Positions 1 through 4,487 of a stretch of 5,306 nucleotides of DNA are shown here, in pieces (position 1 is the first letter of the stretch; each line of letters begins with the position of its first letter). Source of the DNA: an uncultured Oscillospiraceae bacterium (GTDB taxonomy: Bacteria; Bacillota; Clostridia; Oscillospirales; Oscillospiraceae). The position numbers and the translations under genes were made by a program. The notes beneath the pieces are model-generated. The model was not told where the DNA came from and searched no databases. It saw only the letters and a list, made by a program, of their open reading frames with translations. The DNA lies in assembly GCA_910587785.1 (NCBI GenBank), contig CAJUOA010000159.1, positions 1-5,306 of the forward strand. Reading direction: 5' to 3'.

Positions 1-1049
1 GTGTCCTGACGGCCCTTCTGGTCACGCTCATGGACAAGGATTTTCTCGACAAACTCATTGAGCATGGTCGTGGTCATAGTGTCAAAATCTTGGTATTTGT
101 CAATCATGGCAATGAATTTCTCGGCTGACCGCTTGCCCTGGTCGTAACCCTTGACGGACTTCTCCAACTCGGTGATCTCCTTGGAAAGCGTCTCCTGCTC
201 CTTGGCGTACTGCGCGTCCAGGGCGGCATACCGGGCATCCGGCAGACGGCCTAGGGCGTTGTCCTCGTAAATCTTGCACATAAGCCGTTCCAATTCTCCG
301 GCCCACTTCTGCGCCGCCGCCAGTCTGCGGCGCTTCTTCTTGATGTCGCTGTCCTGCTGGTTGACCTGGGCCTCCTGGACGGTGCGGATGAACGCCGCCC
401 GGTCGGTCTTGGCGTAATCGGCAATGGCGTGGAGCGTGTCGGAGATAAGAGACAGGACTACCTTCTCTGCGATACGGTGCTGGGTGTGGCAGAGGGTTCC
501 CACGGGGACTTTGCTGTACTGGGAGCAAGTATACTGCGAAACCCGTTTACCGTTGTTGACACGGTGGACGTACATCTTGCCGCCGCAGTCAGCGCAGTAG
601 AGAAGCCCGGTCAGCGGCGCGGCCTCGCCCCAGCCGTCCGGGTAGCGGCGGACGTTGGCGCGGATGCGCTGGACGTTATCATACATTTCCTGCGTGATGA
701 TCGGCTCATGGGTGTTCTCGAAAATCGTCCACTCGCTTTCATCGACATAGTGACTTTTCTTGTCCTTAAAATGCTTCTGCGTCTTGAAATTGACCGTATG
801 GCCTAAGTATTCCCGTTTTTTAAGGATGTTGACGATGGTGGACGATCCCCAGCCGTAAATATCCTTGATGGCCCGATTCTGGTTCACGCCCTCGCCGTAC
901 CGGGCGATGGCGGCAGCTTCCTCGTCCACAATCCAGTTCTCCCGCTTCTCGTCCCACAGGTAGCCGTAAATGACGGTTCCGGTCATGTGCTTGCCGCTCA
1001 TGCCCTTTGCCTTGAACACGGATTTTATCTTTCTGCTGGTATCACGGGC

Positions 1050-1070
1050 ATAAAACTCATATGAGAACCT
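1050..1070. other. Candidate attachment junction between element and interrupted gene
   Basis: On the minus strand the interrupted recombinase regains family sequence at GAG TTT TAT GCC (E-F-Y-A) from 1058. The codons just before it (LYVRFSY) do not fit the usual NE-FYARD context. The breakpoint lies in a perfect 10-bp palindrome, CTCATATGAG, at 1056-1065. Large serine recombinases cut at short att sites with imperfect dyad symmetry around a 2-bp core; TnpX-type enzymes use GA, which is present here. The exact crossover base cannot be fixed without the empty site or the other end. Confidence 0.4.
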
Positions 1071-1126
1071 TACATAAAGAATGATGTGTATATTGGCAAC
1101 CGGCAAGATGGTTTGACTGGTATGTA

Positions 1127-1151
1127 CCCCGGCATAAAACCGGGGGGTTTT
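1127..1151. terminator. Short GC hairpin between the two recombinase genes
   Basis: CCCCGG (1127-1132) and CCGGGG (1140-1145) pair around the 7-base loop CATAAAA. On the plus strand the stem is followed by GGTTTT, a weak U-run. On the minus strand, the direction of the flanking genes, no U-run follows. It lies just past the stop of the intact recombinase, so it may end that transcript inefficiently, or it may block plus-strand readthrough into the element. It could equally be part of the element end. Confidence 0.35.
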
Positions 1152-1155
1152 CATG

Positions 1156-2772
1156 TCAGGCTTCGATATAGCCCACGAAATTGTAGTGGATGCGGATGTC
1201 CCGGACCTCGCGCCCATCCTCGACTTTCCGCTCCCCGATGTCGATGCGCTTGATAAGACGCAGGAGGGTGGGGCGGTCAAGTTCCTCTAATTTTGTGTAT
1301 TCTCTAATCAGCTTCATCCACTGCTGGACATCATCCGCTTCCTGCTGGTACGCCTCCAGTTCGCCCGACAAATGCGCCCTCTGCTCCAGCTTCTCGGCAC
1401 GCTCGATCTCGTACTGGTTCATCAGCTGGACGCAGACAGCCTCCGGGATGCGCCCCATCACCTTGTCCTCATAGATGGCCTGGGTCAGCTTGGAAAGCTC
1501 CGCAAGCCGCTTCTCAAGGGCTGTCAGGGTAGTCTGCGCCCGCTTGATCTCTCCGGCAGTGGCGGCTCTGCGTTGGGTCCGTACCCGCTCTATCAGGCTG
1601 TCCGGGTCACGCTTTGCCAGTTCCGCCTTTGCCCGGATGTCCGTCAGCACGACCTCGACCAGAACACGCTGGTTCATGATATGCGCTGTGCAGACGGTCT
1701 TTCCACCGCTGGTGTAGCGGCCACAAGCGTAGCTGCGATAGGTGGACCTTGACCCGTCCTTGCGCCGCCGCCCGTCATGGTAACAGCGCATCAGCGAGCC
1801 GCAGTCCATACACCGAAGCAGTCCGGCAAAGAGAGCAGTCTCCCCATTTGCCTGTGTCCGGCTCCGGGTGTTCTGCTTTTCAATCGTCCGCACCAGTTCC
1901 CAGACCTCCATGGACACAAGCGGTTCGTGTGTTCCCTCCACCCGTATCCACTCGCTCTCCGGCTTGTCCACCTGCTTGTGGACCTTGTAGGACACATTGC
2001 CGGTCTTGTTCTGCACCATGTGGCCGATATAGACCTCGTTCTGGAGGATGGCCTTCACCGTCTGCGCCTGCCAGTAGCCGCCCTCTTTGCGGATGTTGGG
2101 CTTGCCCTGGCGCAGGTAGTAGAAGCTACTGGGGGTCGGCACTTGCTCCGTGTTCAGGGTCGTGGCGATTTTGCGGTAGCTATACCCCTGACAACGAAGG
2201 TCAAAAATGCGCCGGACGATGGGGGCGGTGGCCGGGTCGATTACCAAGATGTGCTTGTCTTCCGGGCTTTTCAGATAGCCGATAGGGGCGTAGCAGCCCA
2301 CATACTTCCCAGCTTGAAACGAGGACCGTTTGACAGCTTTGATTTTGCTGCTGGTGTCCCTGGCGTAGAGGTCATTCATGACATTTTTCAGAATCACCAG
2401 CATCTCATTGTTTTTGTGAGCGGTGTCCACCCCATCATTGAGGGCGATGAACCGGCAGCCGAGGCTGGGGAAAACAATGTCCGTATACTTGCCGCTTTCG
2501 ATATAATCTCTGCCAAGACGACTGAGGTCCTTGCAGAGTACCAGATTGATTTTTCCGGCGGTGGCGTCAGCGATAAGCTGATTGAACCCGGGCCTATCGA
2601 AGGTCGTACCCGAGACCCCATCGTCACAGTAGGCGGCGTAGAGGTTCCAGCCCTGTTCCTGGACATAGCGGCTGAGCATCTCCCTCTGGTTCTCCACGGA
2701 CACGGACTCGCCGGTCCTCTCGTCCTCCCGGCTGAGCCTGCAATAAATTCCAACATTGTAAATTTCCTGCAT
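1156..2772 (-). CDS. Large serine recombinase (site-specific integrase/excisionase of the element)
   Basis: This 538-residue protein is expected to integrate and excise the element by double-strand cleavage through a 5'-phosphoserine link, acting as a tetramer on two att sites. The resolvase catalytic domain spans about residues 5-150, with the YCRLSR motif (nucleophile Ser14, Arg12) and the KDLSRLGRD motif (Arg85, Arg88). A recombinase DNA-binding domain follows at about 160-300 (YAPIGYLK, VRRIF, YIGHMVQNKT). Next come a zinc ribbon at about 317-365 with Cys321, Cys324, Cys350 and Cys361, a charged coiled coil at about 395-480, and a DUF4368-like C-terminus ending IHYNFVGYIEA. Length and domain order are those of complete TnpX/TndX-like enzymes. 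The start at 2772 is supported by GGGAGG 11 bases upstream. The gene has its own promoter after the small-protein gene and is the last gene before the junction, the usual place for such an integrase. No defect is visible, so it is probably active. Whether it made the present insertion is inferred from position. Confidence 0.95.
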   Translation of the reverse strand: MQEIYNVGIYCRLSREDERTGESVSVENQREMLSRYVQEQGWNLYAAYCDDGVSGTTFDRPGFNQLIADATAGKINLVLCKDLSRLGRDYIESGKYTDIVFPSLGCRFIALNDGVDTAHKNNEMLVILKNVMNDLYARDTSSKIKAVKRSSFQAGKYVGCYAPIGYLKSPEDKHILVIDPATAPIVRRIFDLRCQGYSYRKIATTLNTEQVPTPSSFYYLRQGKPNIRKEGGYWQAQTVKAILQNEVYIGHMVQNKTGNVSYKVHKQVDKPESEWIRVEGTHEPLVSMEVWELVRTIEKQNTRSRTQANGETALFAGLLRCMDCGSLMRCYHDGRRRKDGSRSTYRSYACGRYTSGGKTVCTAHIMNQRVLVEVVLTDIRAKAELAKRDPDSLIERVRTQRRAATAGEIKRAQTTLTALEKRLAELSKLTQAIYEDKVMGRIPEAVCVQLMNQYEIERAEKLEQRAHLSGELEAYQQEADDVQQWMKLIREYTKLEELDRPTLLRLIKRIDIGERKVEDGREVRDIRIHYNFVGYIEA

Positions 2773-2783
2773 CTTTGATTTTA

Positions 2784-2789
2784 CCTCCC
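2784..2789 (-). promoter_or_regulatory. Ribosome binding site of the serine recombinase
   Basis: GGGAGG on the minus strand lies 11 bases before the ATG at 2772. The spacing is slightly long, but the match to the 16S rRNA tail is strong and fixes this ATG as the start. Confidence 0.75.
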
Positions 2790-2802
2790 AAAGAGCAGTG
2801 CG

Positions 2803-2829
2803 AATGGCGGTCGATTACCTACCGCCATT
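2803..2829. promoter_or_regulatory. Perfect 9-bp inverted repeat over the recombinase -10/start region (probable operator)
   Basis: AATGGCGGT (2803-2811) and ACCGCCATT (2821-2829) are perfect inverted repeats around a 9-base spacer. The right arm covers the first bases of the -10 TATAAT and the rest covers the likely transcription start, where a bound repressor would block polymerase. In RNA it would also form a hairpin at the very 5' end. It has no U-run after it, so an upstream terminator is less likely. A GTAGGTAAT 9-mer (minus strand, 2814-2822) lies in the spacer and the adjacent arm. Confidence 0.55.
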
Positions 2830-2854
2830 ATAGCACGCCCACGCTCTGATGCAA
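2827..2854 (-). promoter_or_regulatory. Sigma-A-type promoter of the serine recombinase gene
   Basis: On the minus strand a perfect TATAAT (-10, 2827-2832) lies 16 bases downstream of TTGCAT (2849-2854, a weak -35). Transcription would start near 2820, giving a leader of roughly 48 bases before the recombinase ATG. The promoter sits just past the stop codon of the small-protein gene at 2862, so the recombinase can be expressed independently of the ATPase operon. Its -10 box overlaps an inverted repeat. Confidence 0.65.
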
Positions 2855-2861
2855 AGGCCCT

Positions 2862-3062
2862 TTACGCGATACGGCCGATTTTCTCCATCGCCGCCAAGTC
2901 GAGCAGATCACCCAACTGTCCTTTGTCAGAAAATACGCTTTTGACCCGGTAGACCACGCCGCCGATATTGACCTCGGTGTAATCGTTCAGGCGGCTGATT
3001 GCCCTTCCCTCCGGCAGTTCCGGGGACGGTACAGCCCTCTGGTTCATGTTCAGCTTTGCCAT
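2862..3062 (-). CDS. Small conserved-looking element protein, 66 residues, possibly TnpW-like
   Basis: A short soluble protein begins MAKLNMNQRAVPSPEL and ends LLDLAAMEKIGRIA. The middle, TEVNIGGVVYRVKSVFSD, looks like a small beta hairpin, followed by a helix. No signal peptide, membrane segment or cysteine is seen. The layout of an IG-x-x-x-Y-x-V strand followed by F-S and a helix recalls the small transposon-encoded TnpW proteins, but the match is weak and the function of that family is not firmly known. The ATG at 3062 is chosen over an in-frame ATG at 3152 because the longer form would lie inside the ATPase gene. GGAAGGGG at the end of the ATPase gene supplies the ribosome binding site, and the start is only 4 bases past the ATPase stop, so the two are translationally coupled. 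A role as an accessory or directionality factor for the neighbouring recombinase is possible but unproven. Confidence 0.72.
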   Translation of the reverse strand: MAKLNMNQRAVPSPELPEGRAISRLNDYTEVNIGGVVYRVKSVFSDKGQLGDLLDLAAMEKIGRIA

Positions 3063-3066
3063 GCCG

Positions 3067-4179
3067 TCACACCCCTTCCGGGCCGTCAGTGACGGTAATG
3101 TAGCTATTGTAGGTATTTTCACCACCGGCCACGCTGTCGGAAATACCATCATTACCTACATTAGCTACACAGTCCTCATGAATATCCTTGAGATAGACCC
3201 GGCGGCCCTTACCAGTCCGCTTGCCGGAGCGGTAGAGGACGCCGTACTCGTTTGCCAGTTCCGTAATATGGGCGTTCATCAAGCGGGTCAGTGTGTGCGG
3301 TTCCGCCTCCAATTCATGTCGGGCTTTCAGTTCTTCCAGTAACTCCGCCGCATACCCCAGCCACTCATGCTGTTCACGGATAAAGTTCTGAACAGCGGTC
3401 AGGACGGGGTGCGGTTCTTTTTCCTGCACATCGCCGCCGAAGGATACAAAGTCCCACACCTTCCTCTGCTTGTCGAAGCGGAGGTTCAGTTGCGTGTCGG
3501 CCACCTCCCGCCCGGTCACATCCAGTGTGGCGGCGGTCTCCATTCGGGAGGACTTTTGCAGGACAAGCGCCCCGTCAGCGCATCCCAGCAGGCCGGTCGT
3601 GCCGGAGATCATGTTGAAGGAATCGGCGGACCCGGCCTTGCGGGTGTGGTGGACTACCAGCACCGTCACCAGAAAGCGGTCGGCGATGTTCTTCAGGGCG
3701 CAGACCGTTTCATAGTCGCTGGCGTAGTTGTACTGCTCCTGTCCGACCTTGCGGACACGCTGGAGGGTGTCGATGATTGCCAGCTTCACATGGGGATGGG
3801 CGGCGAGAAAATTGGTAAGCTGTTCCTTGAAGCCTTCTCCGATATACAGGGCCTCGGTCGCCAGCCAGATATTGCCGGGCTTGCCGCCGCTGACATCGTT
3901 CAGCCTCTGCTGCATCCTCTGGAAGGTGTCCTCCAGGCTGATGTAGAGGACGCCGCATTTCTCGGTTTTCAGCCCCCAGACCGGCTCGCCCTTGCTGACC
4001 TGGTTCGCCAGCCACAGCACCAGCCAGGACTTGCCCACCTTGGGCGCTCCGGCGAGGATGTAGATGCCTTGACCCATCAGCCCATCGACCAATGTGCCGG
4101 ACGGGGCGTAGGTCGTGTCCAGCAGTTCCTCCGCCGGGATTACTTTCAGTTCAGGGATTTTCTGTTTTTCTTCCGTCAT
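3067..4179 (-). CDS. RepA/DnaB-like AAA ATPase (AAA_25 type) of a mobile element
   Basis: This 370-residue protein resembles hexameric RecA-fold ATPases of the RSF1010 RepA type, which unwind DNA during plasmid or element replication. It has a Walker A motif GAPKVGKS (residues 44-51, Lys50/Ser51), the conserved acidic segment YISLEDTFQRM (79-89, Glu83), Walker B VKLAIIDTLQ (131-140, Asp137), and a following VVHHTRK motif (175-181). A C-terminal region at about 255-335 looks helical and winged-helix-like (LLEELKARHEL, LTRLMNAHI, GRRVYLKDI) and could bind DNA. The last 35 residues are a low-complexity tail rich in V, N and G, encoded by tandem 9-bp DNA repeats. The start at 4179 has AAAGGA 7 bases upstream. 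It is the first gene of a minus-strand operon driven by a consensus promoter at 4360-4388 and is followed, 4 bases after its stop, by the small-protein gene. Probable role: replication or strand processing of the excised circle. Helicase activity is inferred from the family. Confidence 0.88.
   Translation of the reverse strand: MTEEKQKIPELKVIPAEELLDTTYAPSGTLVDGLMGQGIYILAGAPKVGKSWLVLWLANQVSKGEPVWGLKTEKCGVLYISLEDTFQRMQQRLNDVSGGKPGNIWLATEALYIGEGFKEQLTNFLAAHPHVKLAIIDTLQRVRKVGQEQYNYASDYETVCALKNIADRFLVTVLVVHHTRKAGSADSFNMISGTTGLLGCADGALVLQKSSRMETAATLDVTGREVADTQLNLRFDKQRKVWDFVSFGGDVQEKEPHPVLTAVQNFIREQHEWLGYAAELLEELKARHELEAEPHTLTRLMNAHITELANEYGVLYRSGKRTGKGRRVYLKDIHEDCVANVGNDGISDSVAGGENTYNSYITVTDGPEGV
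3091..3168. repeat. Two facing arrays of three 9-bp repeats in the 3' end of the ATPase gene (iteron-like)
   Basis: On the plus strand GACGGTAAT (3091-3099), GTAGCTATT (3100-3108) and GTAGGTATT (3109-3117) run in tandem. On the minus strand GTAGCTAAT (3168-3160), GTAGGTAAT (3159-3151) and GATGGTATT (3150-3142) run in tandem toward them. The arrays are separated by 24 bases and form an imperfect inverted repeat (21 of 27 bases match for 3094-3120 against 3139-3165). Because the unit is 9 bases, the protein tail reads in triplets: VAN, VGN, DGI, then NTY, NSY, ITV. Such iterons next to a rep gene often mark an origin or an autoregulatory site. The binding partner is unknown. Confidence 0.6.
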
Positions 4180-4186
4180 TCACAGT

Positions 4187-4192
4187 TCCTTT
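4187..4192 (-). promoter_or_regulatory. Ribosome binding site of the ATPase gene
   Basis: AAAGGA on the minus strand lies 7 bases before the ATG at 4179, an ideal spacing that fixes this start. Confidence 0.75.
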
Positions 4193-4199
4193 CACGGCA

Positions 4200-4229
4200 T
4201 CCGCCAGCGAACACCATAACGCTGGCGGA
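4200..4229. repeat. Perfect 10-bp inverted repeat just upstream of the ATPase ribosome binding site
   Basis: TCCGCCAGCG (4200-4209) and CGCTGGCGGA (4220-4229) are perfect complements around a 10-base loop. The stem ends 7 bases before the AAAGGA ribosome binding site (4187-4192), so it could set the accessibility of the start or protect the mRNA. The loop contains an ATG in the minus direction. Confidence 0.7.
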
Positions 4230-4248
4230 GACAGTGGGTGAAGCGGCG

Positions 4249-4286
4249 GGCCGGCCCGGATGGCCTCCTTCCTGTCCGGGCCGGCC
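4249..4286. repeat. Perfect 12-bp GC-rich inverted repeat with a Shine-Dalgarno/anti-Shine-Dalgarno loop
   Basis: GGCCGGCCCGGA (4249-4260) and TCCGGGCCGGCC (4275-4286) are perfect complements around a 14-base loop. With a 4-base bulge (4247-4250) the stem lengthens further, because AGCGG at 4242-4246 can pair with CCGCT at 4285-4289. In the ATPase mRNA the loop shows AAGGAGG; read on the plus strand it shows CCTCCTT. It may be an RNA regulatory hairpin or a DNA structure used in single-stranded form. Confidence 0.7.
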
Positions 4287-4335
4287 GCTGATTTGGCATG
4301 TATGCCGGGTTGTTTTATATACGGAAGTTTATAGA

Positions 4336-4349
4336 GTTCAGTTCTGAAC
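4336..4349. promoter_or_regulatory. Operator O1, GTTCA-N4-TGAAC
   Basis: GTTCAGTTCTGAAC is a perfect dyad with 5-base half-sites and lies roughly at +5 to +18 of the ATPase promoter, a classic repressor roadblock position. The dyad extends one base on each side (AGTTCAG TT CTGAACT, 4335-4350). Confidence 0.65.
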
Positions 4350-4359
4350 TGCATCTACC

Positions 4360-4388
4360 ATTATATCCGTTCAGAAATGTACTGTCAA
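4360..4388 (-). promoter_or_regulatory. Consensus sigma-A promoter of the ATPase/small-protein operon
   Basis: The minus strand carries a perfect TTGACA (-35, 4383-4388), a 17-base spacer and a perfect TATAAT (-10, 4360-4365); the start is predicted near 4353. A promoter this strong on a mobile element would be expected to need repression. Operator O2 fills the spacer and O1 lies just after the start. Confidence 0.88.
4369..4382. promoter_or_regulatory. Operator O2, inside the spacer of the ATPase promoter
   Basis: GTTCAGAAATGTAC matches GTTCA-N4-TGAAC with one mismatch and sits entirely between the -35 and -10 boxes of the minus-strand promoter, so occupancy would exclude RNA polymerase. 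Its centre is 33 bases from that of O1, about three helical turns. Confidence 0.6.
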
Positions 4389-4406
4389 GAGATTTGTAAA
4401 AATTCC

Positions 4407-4420
4407 TTTCATTTTTGAAC
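4407..4420. promoter_or_regulatory. Operator O3, over the -35 region of the XRE gene promoter
   Basis: TTTCATTTTTGAAC matches GTTCA-N4-TGAAC with one mismatch. It covers the -35 position of the plus-strand promoter and lies 38 bases centre to centre from O2. This arrangement fits autoregulation by the divergently encoded XRE protein. Confidence 0.5.
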
Positions 4421-4435
4421 GGAGCATGATATAAT
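4407..4435 (+). promoter_or_regulatory. Extended -10 promoter of the XRE regulator gene
   Basis: TGATATAAT at 4427-4435 is an extended -10 element with a perfect TATAAT (4430-4435). The base stretch 17 upstream, TTTCAT (4407-4412), is a poor -35, as is common with extended -10 promoters. The start is predicted near 4442, leaving a leader of about 46 bases. It is divergent from, and about 42 bases upstream of, the ATPase promoter, so the two may compete for polymerase. Confidence 0.7.
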
Positions 4436-4473
4436 AGGCGGCAGGATGGCTATACTCAAATCAACACCAGGAC

Positions 4474-4480
4474 AGGGAGG
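4474..4480 (+). promoter_or_regulatory. Ribosome binding site deciding the XRE start
   Basis: AGGGAGG lies 7 bases before the ATG at 4488. An in-frame ATG at 4446 has no such site and would fall only about 4 bases after the predicted transcription start, so 4488 is preferred. Confidence 0.8.
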
Positions 4481-4487
4481 ACATATC

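Larger units (their letters stand above)
1..1154 (-). pseudogene. Truncated large serine recombinase interrupted by the element
   Basis: The frame is open from an ATG at 1154 to the left edge with no stop, so the C-terminus is cut by the window. From about 1058 leftward it reads as a large serine recombinase: FYARDTSRKIK, which is the end of the resolvase domain; a recombinase domain with IYGYLWDE and WGSSTIVNILKKREYLGHTVNF; a zinc ribbon with CADC (about 586-597) and two later cysteines (about 490-530); a charged coiled-coil stretch; and a DUF4368-like tail with FVEKILVHERD. The catalytic domain with its nucleophilic serine is absent. The first 32 codons (MKTPRFYAGVHTSQ...) show no family resemblance and belong to the inserted element. 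Between DEEAAA and WGSS it is about 30 residues shorter than the same stretch of the intact recombinase at 1156-2772, pointing to an in-frame deletion near 905-915. Without the catalytic domain it cannot recombine DNA; it could at most bind it. It is clearly diverged from the intact recombinase, so it is not a recent duplicate. Confidence 0.82.
4180..4353 (-). promoter_or_regulatory. Long structured 5' leader of the ATPase operon
   Basis: From the predicted start near 4353 to the ATPase ATG the transcript would have about 175 untranslated bases. It contains operator O1, a small palindrome GGCATGTATGCC (4295-4306), a very GC-rich long hairpin (4249-4286) and a second hairpin (4200-4229). No U-run follows either hairpin on the minus strand, so simple intrinsic attenuation is not evident. 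The only long frame here starts at 4354 and overlaps the ATPase gene; it does not look like a gene. No known riboswitch is recognised. Confidence 0.5.

Noticed and set aside
429..806. Plus-strand frame of 125 codons, and a minus-strand frame of 142 codons at 100-528
   Set aside because: Both overlap the truncated recombinase, whose frame shows the zinc ribbon and coiled coil through this stretch. The shadow frames are arginine/proline-rich without motifs.
1777..2778. Long plus-strand open frame of 333 codons
   Set aside because: It lies fully opposite the serine recombinase gene, which has clear domains. The frame has no recognisable motif and is a mirror of GC-rich codon use.
3063..3152. 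Upstream in-frame extension of the 66-residue protein to an ATG at 3152
   Set aside because: The extra 30 residues are encoded wholly within the ATPase gene, over the repeat array. The ATG at 3062 has a ribosome binding site and coupling geometry.
3091..3168. CRISPR-like interpretation of the short repeats
   Set aside because: The units are 9 bases in direct tandem without spacers and lie inside a reading frame. This is not CRISPR architecture.
3376..3396. Further GTTCA/TGAAC half-sites inside the ATPase gene
   Set aside because: GTTCA (about 3372-3376) and TGAAC (about 3389-3393) are present, but the spacing does not fit GTTCA-N4-TGAAC and the place is within coding sequence. Probably chance.
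3367..4347. Long plus-strand open frame of 326 codons
   Set aside because: It is antisense to the ATPase gene with its Walker motifs and shows no domain or ribosome binding site.
4151..4354. Minus-strand frame of 67 codons beginning at the predicted transcription start of the ATPase operon
   Set aside because: It would be leaderless, runs through both leader hairpins, overlaps the ATPase start by 29 bases and has no recognisable sequence.
4446..4487. Longer start of the XRE gene at 4446
   Set aside because: This ATG falls about 4 bases after the predicted transcription start and lacks a ribosome binding site, whereas 4488 has AGGGAGG at 7 bases.
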